Source: Stenotrophomonas maltophilia
GTDB taxonomy: Bacteria; Pseudomonadota; Gammaproteobacteria; Xanthomonadales; Xanthomonadaceae
NCBI RefSeq assembly: GCF_004684085.1
Contig: NZ_SRHZ01000024.1
Location: forward strand, 124,001-188,000
Length of the DNA stretch: 64,000 nucleotides
Reading direction: 5' to 3'
The notes beneath the pieces were generated by a model. That model was not told where the DNA came from. It ran no database searches and worked only from the letters and a program-made list of their open reading frames with translations. The translations under genes were made by a program, and so were the position numbers. Shown here piece by piece: positions 37,058 through 46,043 of the stretch (its first letter is position 1; every line of letters begins with the position of its first letter).

Positions 37058-39826
37058 TCAGAACTTGTAGTTCACGCCCAGCATGTAGGTGCGACCCCAC
37101 TCGATGTATTCCAGCGGGCGGTCCTTGCTGCCGGCGTAGGTGCGGTACGGCTCGTTGGTCAGGTTGCTGCCCTGCAGCAGCAGGGTCAGCCCGCGCAGGC
37201 TGCTGCTGTCGCTGAAGGTGTAGCTGATCTGCGCATCGGTCACGTTCTCGCCCACTACGTAACGCAGTGTGCGGTTGCCGTTGAAGTTGCCGATCTCACC
37301 GATGAAGTCCGAGCGGCGACGCTGGCTCACGCGTGCTTCAAAGCCACTGCGTTCGTAGTAGGCGGTGAAGTTGTAGACGCGCTTGGACAGGCCCGGCAGG
37401 CTGATCGGGTCGGTGCCCACGCTGGAGGCGCTTTCCGGATCCAGGATGGTGATGTCGCTCTTGTTGAAGGTCGCGCTGGCCTGCACGCCGAAGCCGCGCA
37501 GGCTGTCGGTCAGCATCTCCAGCGGGAACGACCCGGTCAGCTCCAGCCCCTTCAACGTGCCGCCCTTGCCGTTCTGCGGCGTGGAGAAGGTGCCGGTGGT
37601 CAGCACCGGTGCGGTCATGCCCGGCGGCGGCACGTAGTTGCCCAGCAGGCCGCTGAAGTCGTAGTTGTCCACCGACTGCGTGTAGACGTAGCTCTTCAGG
37701 TCCTTGTAGAAGATGGCCGCAGCCACGTAGGCCTTCTCGCCGAAGTACTTCTCATAGGACAGGTCCAGTGCGGTTGCGCGCCACGGATCCAGCAGCGGGT
37801 TGCCGCCGCTGCCACCGGGGCGGCCGTTGTTGGTATCCACACCGAATTCCAGGCCGGCACGCATCTGGTCCACGCGCGGGCGCGCGACCTGCTTGGCGGC
37901 GGCGAAGCGCAGCGTCTGCTGGTGCGGGAACATGAACACCAGGTTCAAGCTCGGCAGCCAATCCTTGTAGGTCTTGCCGGCAGAGAAGGGCTGGATGTTG
38001 CTGCCCACCGGCTGCGAGCTGTCCCAGTAGCGCGAGTCCGAGCTCTGGTCGGTGTGCTGCATCTGCACGCCGATGTTGCCGCGCACGCCGACCACGCCGA
38101 TGTCGGTGTTGATGTTCAGGCGTGCCCACGCGGTGGTGATCTTCTCCTCGACCGTCCACGACTTGGGAATCAGGTAGTCCAGGTTGTCGACCGGGTTGAA
38201 GGTCATGTAGCGACCCACGGCTGCCGGCACGTTCCACGAGGGGATGTAGCCGATGCCGGCGAAACCGAGGTTGACCGGGCGGTACTGCAGGTCCGGGGCG
38301 ATGGTGGATTCGCCTTGGGCACCGAGCAGGATGTTGCCTTCGGCCTGGGCCTTCTGCTTGCGACGGTCGGCATAGTTCACGCCCACGTCCACATCCGAGA
38401 ACCAGCTGGACATGGCCTCGGGAACCGGCAACGTCGCCGCCAGCTTGGCGCCCTTCAAGCGGTCTTCGACCTCCGGCACCTTGCCGTAGCCGGAACCATA
38501 GATCGTGTTGGTCAGGAACAGGCTGTCCGGATTGGAGTAGTCACGCCCCGGCGTGATCTGCGAGAAGCTGTTGTTGTTCACCACCAACCCGATCGTGTCG
38601 AACTGCGGGCGCGGCACCAGCTGCAGGTTGTTTTCCAGGTTGATCTCGCGGCGGGTCGCCTTGGAGTAGTTCAGGTCGGCGACCAGTTTCACGCCACCGA
38701 CGTTGAACTCGTTGTTCCAGCCGAACGCATCGATCTTGTCCTTGCGCTTGTTGTACATGCCGCGGACCAGCGGGTACGCATTGCTGATCGTGCCACCGGT
38801 GAAGCTGCCATCGGCATTGCGGCCGACATTGCTGAACACCGGCAGGATCGCATTGGGATTGTTGCCGTCCTCGCCATTGCCACTGAGGCTCAGCTCGAAC
38901 TGGTTGGCGGTGTCGATCTGCTCAGCTTCGGTGTGGAACGCATCGAAGGTGCTGGTCCAGCTGTTGTTCGGGCGGAACTGGATCGTTGCCATCACACCGT
39001 CGCGCTTGTTGTTGCCGGTACGGCGCAGCGCCTTGATGCCATCGGTGAAGTAGGTGCCTGGCGCGATTCCGCGACGCTCGCCCTTGTCGGTGTGCTCGGT
39101 GGTCCAGGGCTCGTACAGGCCGACCTGGTTCTCCTGGATCGGCATGTCGCTGTGCGCGTAACCGATGGCGATGCCCAGGGTGTTGTCGAAGAACTGGTCG
39201 ATGTAGCTGGCGCTGAAACGGTTGCCATACGGATCGATGTTGGCGGCGCGGCCCAGCGAGCTCTTCTGGTAGCGGCCGCTGACCGCGATCACGCGCTCGC
39301 CGAAGCTGAGCGGGCGTGCAGTCTGCATGTCGATGGTGCCCGACAAGCCCTGGCCGACCAGCGCCGCGTCCGGGGTCTTGTAGACGGTCACGCCGTTGAC
39401 CAGTTCAGATGGGTACTGGTCGAATTCGACGCCACGGTTGTCGCCGGTGCTGACCACTTCACGGCCATTGAGCAGGGTGGTGGCGAAGTCGGGTGACAGG
39501 CCTCGCACGCTGATCACCTGCGCACGGCCGGCAACGCGCTGGGCGGCGAGGCCGGGCAGGCGCGAGATGGATTCGGCGATGCTCACGTCGGGCAGCTTAC
39601 CGATGTCTTCGGCAGAAATCGCCTCGACCACCGAGGTGGCGTCCTGCTTGATCGCGATCGCGTTCTCGATGCCGCGGCGGATGCCGGTGACCTGCACCGT
39701 ATCCAGGTTGGTGGCGGCGGTGGCGGCCGGCGTGGTGGTGCTCTGCGTGGACTGTGCCGACGCCAGCGTCGGCGCCAGGACAACGGCCAGCGCGATGCTC
39801 AGCGCGCTGCGCTTGTGGTTCAACAT
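37058..39826 (-). CDS. TonB-dependent receptor for maltodextrins
   Basis: 922 residues with a signal peptide (cut near TLASA-QS). The plug shows the carbohydrate-receptor pattern of xanthomonads: NLDTVQVTGIRRGIENAIAIKQ (split here as NLDTVQVTG, then IRRGIENAI), VVEAISAEDIGKLPDVSIAESISRLPG, then ISVRGLSPDFATTLLNGRE. The C-terminus is Phe (GVNYKF). Its place beside amylase, GH97 and a sugar MFS points to maltodextrin import across the outer membrane. An operator copy lies about 126 bases upstream, so it should be induced with the other genes. Confidence 0.92.
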   Translation of the reverse strand: MLNHKRSALSIALAVVLAPTLASAQSTQSTTTPAATAATNLDTVQVTGIRRGIENAIAIKQDATSVVEAISAEDIGKLPDVSIAESISRLPGLAAQRVAGRAQVISVRGLSPDFATTLLNGREVVSTGDNRGVEFDQYPSELVNGVTVYKTPDAALVGQGLSGTIDMQTARPLSFGERVIAVSGRYQKSSLGRAANIDPYGNRFSASYIDQFFDNTLGIAIGYAHSDMPIQENQVGLYEPWTTEHTDKGERRGIAPGTYFTDGIKALRRTGNNKRDGVMATIQFRPNNSWTSTFDAFHTEAEQIDTANQFELSLSGNGEDGNNPNAILPVFSNVGRNADGSFTGGTISNAYPLVRGMYNKRKDKIDAFGWNNEFNVGGVKLVADLNYSKATRREINLENNLQLVPRPQFDTIGLVVNNNSFSQITPGRDYSNPDSLFLTNTIYGSGYGKVPEVEDRLKGAKLAATLPVPEAMSSWFSDVDVGVNYADRRKQKAQAEGNILLGAQGESTIAPDLQYRPVNLGFAGIGYIPSWNVPAAVGRYMTFNPVDNLDYLIPKSWTVEEKITTAWARLNINTDIGVVGVRGNIGVQMQHTDQSSDSRYWDSSQPVGSNIQPFSAGKTYKDWLPSLNLVFMFPHQQTLRFAAAKQVARPRVDQMRAGLEFGVDTNNGRPGGSGGNPLLDPWRATALDLSYEKYFGEKAYVAAAIFYKDLKSYVYTQSVDNYDFSGLLGNYVPPPGMTAPVLTTGTFSTPQNGKGGTLKGLELTGSFPLEMLTDSLRGFGVQASATFNKSDITILDPESASSVGTDPISLPGLSKRVYNFTAYYERSGFEARVSQRRRSDFIGEIGNFNGNRTLRYVVGENVTDAQISYTFSDSSSLRGLTLLLQGSNLTNEPYRTYAGSKDRPLEYIEWGRTYMLGVNYKF

Positions 39827-39950
39827 TTTCCCCTCCCAGGCAATGTTGTAGTGCGATTCGTGGTCGTCCCGGAGTCACCGTGGACGTGCGACGCGGTGGC
39901 CGCTGTCGTCGCCGCTATGGTAGGCAGCGCGTTCTTCGCGGGAATCACCC

Positions 39951-39965
39951 TGCATACGTATTCAA
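39951..39965. promoter_or_regulatory. Maltodextrin operator, copy 2
   Basis: CTGCATACGTATTCA, the reverse complement of TGAATACGTATGCAG, upstream of the TonB receptor. Confidence 0.75.
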
Positions 39966-40007
39966 TGGCGTTTGCAGGGATGTAATCGCTTTCAGATCCT
40001 GCTTGCG

Positions 40008-40069
40008 GTGGTGCCGGCCGCTGGCCGGCAGCCCGGTGAATGTGATTGCCGGCCAGCGGCCGGCACTAC
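40008..40069. repeat. Head-to-head CCGGCC REP pair
   Basis: A GTGG-headed TGCCGGCC copy and an inverted copy ending CTAC, between the GH97 stop and the receptor promoter. Confidence 0.87.
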
Positions 40070-40077
40070 CCAGGCAT

Positions 40078-42129
40078 TCAAAGCGGTGTGAAGCGAATGG
40101 CCTGCCCACCGCCCGGCGCCAGTACCAATGTCAGTGCATCGGTACTGGTCACCTCGCGGGTTTCGCGCGCGAAGGCGAATGGATTGCTGCGGAAATCCGC
40201 GCCTTCACCATCGCGGTAGATCTCGGCGCGATAGCGCACGCCTGGCTCCAGGAAGCCCAGCGACACCGGCAGCACGCGGCCGTGTTCATCCGTGATGCTG
40301 CCGAGGAACCAGTCGCGGCTGTTGCGGTCGCGGCGCACGATCGTCACGTAGTCGCCCACTTCGCCATCGAGCACGCGGCTCTGCTCCCAGTCCACCGCCA
40401 CGTCTTCGATGAAACGGAACGCCTCGCGATGCTGCAGGTAGTGCTCGGGCAGGTCGGCGGCCATCTGGATCGGGCTGTACAGCACCACGTACAGCGCCAG
40501 TTGGCGGGCCAACGTGCTGGGGATGGCCTGGCCGTGGCGGCCCTTCAGGCTGAGGATGCCGGGGGTGTAATCCATCGGCCCGGCCAGCATGCGGGTGAAC
40601 ACCAGGTTGACCTCGTGCTCCGGCGGGTTCGGTGGCTGGCCCCAGGCGTTGTACTCCATGCCACGCGCACCTTCGCGCGAGATCCAGTTGGGATAGGTGC
40701 GGCGCAGGCCGGTGTCCTTGATCGGCTCATGCGGGTTGACCGACAGGTGCCGGCGCGCGGCCTCCTGCACCACCTTCAGATGGTGGCGGGCCATGAACTG
40801 CCCGTCGTGCCATTCGCGCCACAGCGGGCCCCCCGTGGGATTGCGGCGGTCGACCTGGCCGTCGTCGCAGACGTAGCCGGTCTTGAACTGGTCCACGCCC
40901 AGCCGTGCGTACAGGTCCAGCGCGGCGCCCAGCTGGTCCTCGTAGTGCTCGATGGCGCAGCCGGTTTCATGGTGGCCGATCAGATGTACACCCTTTTTCA
41001 GGCCATACGCCGACAGCGCTTCGATATCGAAATCGGGCGTGGCACGGGTGAAATCGAAGTCGTAGCCATTGCCCACCCACATGCCGTCCCAGCCCGGATT
41101 CCAGCCTTCCACCAGCACGCCACGGAAGCCGTGCGCGGCGGCGAAGTCGATCATCTTCTTCGTCTTGGCGGTGGTGGCCGCGTGCTTCGGCCCGGTCGCC
41201 CAGCTTTCGTTGTCCAGGTGCATCGACCACCACACGCCGAGGTACTTGGCTGGCTTCACCCAGCTCACATCGCCCAGCGCATTGGGTTCGTTGAGGTTGA
41301 GGATCAGGTCCGATTCGACCAGGCCACCGGCACGGTCGGCGATCTGCAGCGTGCGCCACGGCGTGGCGAAGGGCAGAGCGCGGCGCACCTTCCAGCCTTC
41401 GGCCGAAGGCGACAGCTGCGCGCGCAGGCGCTGGCCCTCGGTGCGGCGCAGCCACATGCCGGCGTAGTCCACCAGTGCGGCCTCGTGGATCGCCACGTGC
41501 AGGCCATCGCGGCTGCGCAGCGTCATCGGCGTATGCACCAGCGGCACTTCGCGTAGCGGGGTGCGCTGGTACAGGTATTCGTAGTGGATCGGCTCGCCGG
41601 CGGGAATCCACCAGGCGGTTGAATCCTGCGCGATGGCGAACTCGGTCAGTTCGTCATCGATGATGGCTGCGCGCAGGTTCGGCTGCTGCGGGAACACATA
41701 ACGGAAGCCGAGCCCATCATCGTAGACGCGGAACACCACATCCAGCCGCCGCTTGCTGCCGGTGGTTTCGGCCAGCTGCACGGTCAGCTCATTGAACTGG
41801 TTGCGGGTGAGCCGGCGTTCGCCCCACGGCTGTTCCCAGCTGTCGTCGACGCTGCGCCGCTGCTGGCCGAGCAGGGCGAAATCGCGGTCCAGTCGACCAT
41901 CGCGCAGGGCGAAGCCGAGCTTCGAATCCTCCACCACGGCCTCGCCGAAGCGCTCGACGCGGTAGCGGGCGGTGCCGCCGTCGAGCACCAGGCTGACCTT
42001 GAGCACCTCGCCGGGTGATTCGACGCTGGCCACCTGTGGCGCGGCCTGCGCCAGCGCGGCCACTCCCAGCAGGCCCAGGCCGAGCAAGTGCGCGAACAGC
42101 GCGCGTACAACCGTGTGTGACATCGGCAT
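40078..42129 (-). CDS. GH97 family alpha-glucosidase/galactosidase
   Basis: 683 residues from the ATG at 42129; ATGs at 42141 and 42123 are close alternatives around the same GGGAGGGG. A signal peptide ends near AALAQA-AP. The GH97 signature is strong: WSMHLDN, VEGWNPGWDG, GVDQFKTGYVCDDGQ, SVNPHEPIKDTG and EGARGMEYN. GH97 enzymes act on alpha-glucosides (SusB) or alpha-galactosides in the periplasm; the context favours maltodextrins. It is divergent from the six-hairpin glycosidase gene, with an operator copy between. Confidence 0.93.
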   Translation of the reverse strand: MPMSHTVVRALFAHLLGLGLLGVAALAQAAPQVASVESPGEVLKVSLVLDGGTARYRVERFGEAVVEDSKLGFALRDGRLDRDFALLGQQRRSVDDSWEQPWGERRLTRNQFNELTVQLAETTGSKRRLDVVFRVYDDGLGFRYVFPQQPNLRAAIIDDELTEFAIAQDSTAWWIPAGEPIHYEYLYQRTPLREVPLVHTPMTLRSRDGLHVAIHEAALVDYAGMWLRRTEGQRLRAQLSPSAEGWKVRRALPFATPWRTLQIADRAGGLVESDLILNLNEPNALGDVSWVKPAKYLGVWWSMHLDNESWATGPKHAATTAKTKKMIDFAAAHGFRGVLVEGWNPGWDGMWVGNGYDFDFTRATPDFDIEALSAYGLKKGVHLIGHHETGCAIEHYEDQLGAALDLYARLGVDQFKTGYVCDDGQVDRRNPTGGPLWREWHDGQFMARHHLKVVQEAARRHLSVNPHEPIKDTGLRRTYPNWISREGARGMEYNAWGQPPNPPEHEVNLVFTRMLAGPMDYTPGILSLKGRHGQAIPSTLARQLALYVVLYSPIQMAADLPEHYLQHREAFRFIEDVAVDWEQSRVLDGEVGDYVTIVRRDRNSRDWFLGSITDEHGRVLPVSLGFLEPGVRYRAEIYRDGEGADFRSNPFAFARETREVTSTDALTLVLAPGGGQAIRFTPL

Positions 42130-42202
42130 TTCCCCTCCCAAGGCGCCGTTGGCAGACCCGGACCATAAGCCAGCGCAGCAGGCGCACTACCGCGTGGCGC
42201 CA

Positions 42203-42217
42203 TGAATACGTATGCAG
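42203..42217. promoter_or_regulatory. Maltodextrin operator, copy 3
   Basis: TGAATACGTATGCAG between the divergent GH97 and six-hairpin glycosidase genes, placed to control both. Confidence 0.75.
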
Positions 42218-42366
42218 CTGGACGCAGCCGACAGCCCCGCGTCTACCATGGGGCCAAGGCACCTTGAGGGAGGGGCCGCGCCCGCCCGCCGGCAACGACG
42301 GTGCGGACCTACAACGCGTGCAGAGAGGGAGGGAGGCCGACGGGCGCAAGCCGGTCCGCCGCTTCG

Positions 42367-44559
42367 ATGCTGAAGATCATTTGCCTGACCGCTGCCCTGG
42401 GGGCAGCGCTGGGATCGACCGCGCAGGCGGCCGACCTGCAATTCGACGGCCGCCATGCGCGCGCCGAAGCCGCTGCCAAGGGCAGCTTCGTGCTGCGTGC
42501 GCCGAACGGTGAGGTGCGTATCGCGCCGATGCCGATGCGCAGCCAGACCGGCAGCGTGATGTTCGATGCGTTGTTCGCGCTTGCCCAGCAGGAAATGGAC
42601 CAGGACCGCGTGGACGCGATCCGCGATCCGTCGTTTGACGAAGGGCGACCGGTGCCGTGCGAATGCTTCCAGACCGGTGCGCGCTGGCCCTATGTGTGGA
42701 CCCGCGATGTCAGTTTCGCCGCCGATCTGGCGCTGGCGCGGCTGGATCCGCAACGCACGCGGCAGTCACTGCAGTTCAAGCTGTCGGCGGCGCGCGATGG
42801 GCACACGCCCGGCCTGTTCGTGGCGCAGGACACCGGTTCCGGTGGCAGCTGGCCAATCAGCAGCGACCGCGTGGTGTGGTTCCTGGCGGCGCGTCACCTG
42901 CTGGAGGATCGCGCGTTCTCCGATCAGGTCTGGCAGGCGCTGCAGGGCACGCTGGCGCAGGACCGCGCGATGGTGTTCGACGCGCAGATGGGCCTGTACC
43001 GCGGTGAGACCTCGTTCCTGGACTGGCGCGAGCAGACCTATCCGGACTGGACCCGCGAGGACGTGCGCTTCATCGGCGATTCCTATGCGCTGTCCACCAA
43101 CGTGCTGCACTACCAGGCGCTGCGCCTGGCCGAACGCCTGGCCGGGCAGCAGGGCGATGTCAGCGCGGCCGAATACAAGGCGTGGGCCGACGCGCTGGCG
43201 CAGCAGATCGATGCGCGCTTCTGGCGCGAAGAGATCGGCCAGTACATGAGCTACATCGGCGAAGCCGCACACCCGGTGCCGTACGCCAAGGTCGATCTGC
43301 TCGGCCTGTCGCTGGGCATCCTGGCCGAAGTGCTGCCGCCCGAGCGTGCGCGCCGTGCGCTGGCCGCCTACCCGATGGGACCGGCCGGCAGCCCGGTGGT
43401 CTGGCCGCAGGAGGCGCGGCAGCCGATCTACCACAACCGCGCGATCTGGCCGTTCGTCAGTGCCTACTCGCTGCGCGCGGCGCGGCAGCTGGATGATGCG
43501 CCGCGCATCGCCGCTGAAATCCGCTCGTTGATGCAGGGCGCCGCGCTGGCCGGTTCCAACATGGAGAACTACGAGCTGGTCAGTCAGGCCGTGCATGTCG
43601 AGGACGGCGCACTGAGCGGCCCGGTGGTCAATTCCGAACGCCAGCTGTGGTCGGTGGCCGGCTATCTGTCGATGGTGGTCGAAGGCGTATTCGGCGTGCA
43701 GGACGATGGTCGCGTGCAGCCCAAGCTGCCGGCCGTGCTGGTGCCCGAACTGTTCGGCACGCACCCCCGCATCACGTTGGAAGCCAACGGCAAGCGCTAT
43801 GTGCTGGAGCGGCCGAAGAACCTGGGCGATGGCCTGCTGGTGGCCGGCAGAACCACCACGCGTGGTACGACCACCACGGTGCAGCTGGTCGCCGCCCCGG
43901 CAGCAGCCGGTTTCGCGGAAACGACTGCGGATGCCAACGCGCGTGCGCCGACAACACCTACGGCACCGCTGGCCCTGCGCAAGGGCGCGGGCTGGAACAT
44001 TCCGGTGGCAGCCGAGCAGGTGCTGTGGAAGGACGGCAGGGCCGTCGCCGCCAGCAATGGCCAGGTGCACATCAGCGACGATGGCCTGCAGCATTGCCTC
44101 AGCCTGACCCGACGCGAGGGCGCGTTGGAATCGCTGCACAGCCCGATGCTCTGCGTCGGTCCGCAGCAGGTGCTGAAGGGCGAGGAGCGCTGGCAGTTCA
44201 CCTCGGCCAGGGCCGGGCAGGTGCGTCTGCGCCTGCAGTACCGCAACCCGAACGGGCCGATCAACACCGGCGTCACCGCTGCGGTCAAGCAGCTGGTGCT
44301 GCAGTGCCCAGGCCAGCCGTTGCAGCGGCACACGGTTACGCTGCCGCACAGCGTGGCCGTGCAGGACTCGACCTCGGCAACGTTCGCTGTGCCCAAGGGG
44401 CAGTGCACGGTCGCGCTTGAAGAAGGTTTCAACATGAGCGCGTTGCAACACTTCGCGCACTACACGGGAGGCAAGGGCGGCCGCGAGGGCGTGCTCAACC
44501 AGGCCCAGGTGCAGGCATTGAAGGTGGCGCCGGTGGCCGACCTCGAGGACGTACGATGA
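42367..44559 (+). CDS. Periplasmic six-hairpin glycosidase
   Basis: 730 residues from the ATG at 42367. A signal peptide ends near STAQA-AD. The middle (about 60-480) is an (alpha/alpha)6 barrel: GARWPYVWTRDVSFAADLAL, YLSMVVEGVFG and NRAIWPFVSAYSLRAARQL are typical. A beta-rich C-terminal part follows. I cannot place it in a named GH family with certainty; amylo-1,6-glucosidase or glucoamylase-like action fits the locus. It is translationally coupled to the MFS gene (ATGA overlap). Confidence 0.85.
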   Translation: MLKIICLTAALGAALGSTAQAADLQFDGRHARAEAAAKGSFVLRAPNGEVRIAPMPMRSQTGSVMFDALFALAQQEMDQDRVDAIRDPSFDEGRPVPCECFQTGARWPYVWTRDVSFAADLALARLDPQRTRQSLQFKLSAARDGHTPGLFVAQDTGSGGSWPISSDRVVWFLAARHLLEDRAFSDQVWQALQGTLAQDRAMVFDAQMGLYRGETSFLDWREQTYPDWTREDVRFIGDSYALSTNVLHYQALRLAERLAGQQGDVSAAEYKAWADALAQQIDARFWREEIGQYMSYIGEAAHPVPYAKVDLLGLSLGILAEVLPPERARRALAAYPMGPAGSPVVWPQEARQPIYHNRAIWPFVSAYSLRAARQLDDAPRIAAEIRSLMQGAALAGSNMENYELVSQAVHVEDGALSGPVVNSERQLWSVAGYLSMVVEGVFGVQDDGRVQPKLPAVLVPELFGTHPRITLEANGKRYVLERPKNLGDGLLVAGRTTTRGTTTTVQLVAAPAAAGFAETTADANARAPTTPTAPLALRKGAGWNIPVAAEQVLWKDGRAVAASNGQVHISDDGLQHCLSLTRREGALESLHSPMLCVGPQQVLKGEERWQFTSARAGQVRLRLQYRNPNGPINTGVTAAVKQLVLQCPGQPLQRHTVTLPHSVAVQDSTSATFAVPKGQCTVALEEGFNMSALQHFAHYTGGKGGREGVLNQAQVQALKVAPVADLEDVR

Positions 44560-46043
44560 ATCGCCCCGCCAAACCGCAGCTGTCGTTCTGGCAGATCTGG
44601 AACATGTGTTTCGGCTTCCTCGGCATCCAGTTCGGATTCGCCCTGCAGAACGCCAACGCCAGCCGCATCTTCGAGACGCTGGGCGCGGACATCGACGCGG
44701 TGCCGGGTCTTTGGATCGCCGCGCCGCTGACCGGTCTGCTGGTGCAGCCGGTGATCGGTTACCTGTCCGACCGCACCTGGACCCGCTGGGGTCGCCGCCG
44801 TCCGTACTTCATGATCGGTGCGGTGCTGACCACGCTGGCGCTGCTGGTGATGCCGAACTCGCCGACGCTGTGGATCGCGGCCGGCACGTTGTGGGTGCTG
44901 GATGCTTCGATCAACGTATCGATGGAGCCCTTCCGCGCCTTCGTTGGCGACCGACTGGCACCGCGCCAGCGTCCGGCCGGCTATGCCATGCAGAGCTTCT
45001 TCATCGGCGTGGGCGCGATCGTCGCCAGCTTCCTGCCGTTCATCCTGGCCCACTTCGGAGTGGCCAATACCGCGGCCGCGGGCGAAGTGCCGGATACCGT
45101 GCGCTATGCGTTCTACTTCGGCGCGGTGGTATTGCTGGCCGCGATCACCTGGACGGTGGTCAGCACCCGCGAGTACTCACCGGCGGAACTGGCCAGCTTC
45201 GATGATGCAGAGCCGCCGGCACATCATGCGGCGGCCGCGATCAGCGGTCCGGCTCCGTGGGCCCAGGTGACCGTATGGCTGGGGTTGGGCGTGCTGCTGG
45301 CGCTGCTGATCCTGTGGCGGCAAGGCGACAAGATGCTGTACGTGCTGGCCGGCCTGTGCGCGGGCTACGGCCTGCTGTTGGCGCTCGCGCGGGCCTTGCC
45401 ACCCACGCATATGCTGGCTGCCATCGTCGGCGACCTGCGCGCGATGCCGGTCACCATGCGTCGCCTGGCCTGGGTGCAGTTCTTCTCGTGGTTCGCGCTG
45501 TTTGCGATGTGGATCTACACCACCGCAGCGGTGGCCGGCGCCCACTTCGGTTCGACCGAACCGGAGTCGGCGGCCTACAACGAGGGCGCCAACTGGGTGG
45601 GCGTGCTGTTCGGCGCCTACAATGGTTTCGCCGCGTTGGCAGCGGTGCTGATTCCACTCATGGTGCGTGCGATCGGCCTGCGCTGGAGCCACCTGGTCAA
45701 CCTGTGGCTGGGCGGTGCCGGCCTGGTCTCGCTGATGTTCATCCGCGACCCGCACTGGTTGCTGCTGTCGATGGTCGGCGTCGGCTTCGCCTGGGCGTCC
45801 ATTCTTTCGCTGCCCTATGCACTGCTGTCCGACAGCGTGCCGGCGTCGAAGATGGGTGTGTACATGGGCATCTTCAATTTCTTCATCGTGATCCCGCAGC
45901 TGGTCGCGGCCAGCGCGCTCGGCTTCGCCCTGCGTACGTTGCTGGGTGGCCAGCCGATGCATGTACTGGTTCTGGGCGGCTGCAGCCTGTTCATCGCCGG
46001 CCTGTGCGTGCTGTGGGTTCCGTCCCGTCCGGAGGTGGTGTGA
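44556..46043 (+). CDS. MFS sugar transporter (SLC45/maltose-sucrose type)
   Basis: 495 residues with about 12 membrane helices. The loop GYLSDRTWTRWGRRRPYF is the signature of the SLC45-like glycoside:H+ symporters. It should carry maltose or short maltodextrins across the inner membrane, to be split by the cytosolic alpha-glucosidase. The start overlaps the glycosidase stop by 4 bases, and the stop overlaps the amylase start by 1 base. Confidence 0.92.
   Translation: MNRPAKPQLSFWQIWNMCFGFLGIQFGFALQNANASRIFETLGADIDAVPGLWIAAPLTGLLVQPVIGYLSDRTWTRWGRRRPYFMIGAVLTTLALLVMPNSPTLWIAAGTLWVLDASINVSMEPFRAFVGDRLAPRQRPAGYAMQSFFIGVGAIVASFLPFILAHFGVANTAAAGEVPDTVRYAFYFGAVVLLAAITWTVVSTREYSPAELASFDDAEPPAHHAAAAISGPAPWAQVTVWLGLGVLLALLILWRQGDKMLYVLAGLCAGYGLLLALARALPPTHMLAAIVGDLRAMPVTMRRLAWVQFFSWFALFAMWIYTTAAVAGAHFGSTEPESAAYNEGANWVGVLFGAYNGFAALAAVLIPLMVRAIGLRWSHLVNLWLGGAGLVSLMFIRDPHWLLLSMVGVGFAWASILSLPYALLSDSVPASKMGVYMGIFNFFIVIPQLVAASALGFALRTLLGGQPMHVLVLGGCSLFIAGLCVLWVPSRPEVV

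Noticed and set aside
36635-39496. A 953-codon plus-strand frame opposite the maltodextrin receptor
   Set aside because: Antisense shadow that also reads through a terminator and REPs.
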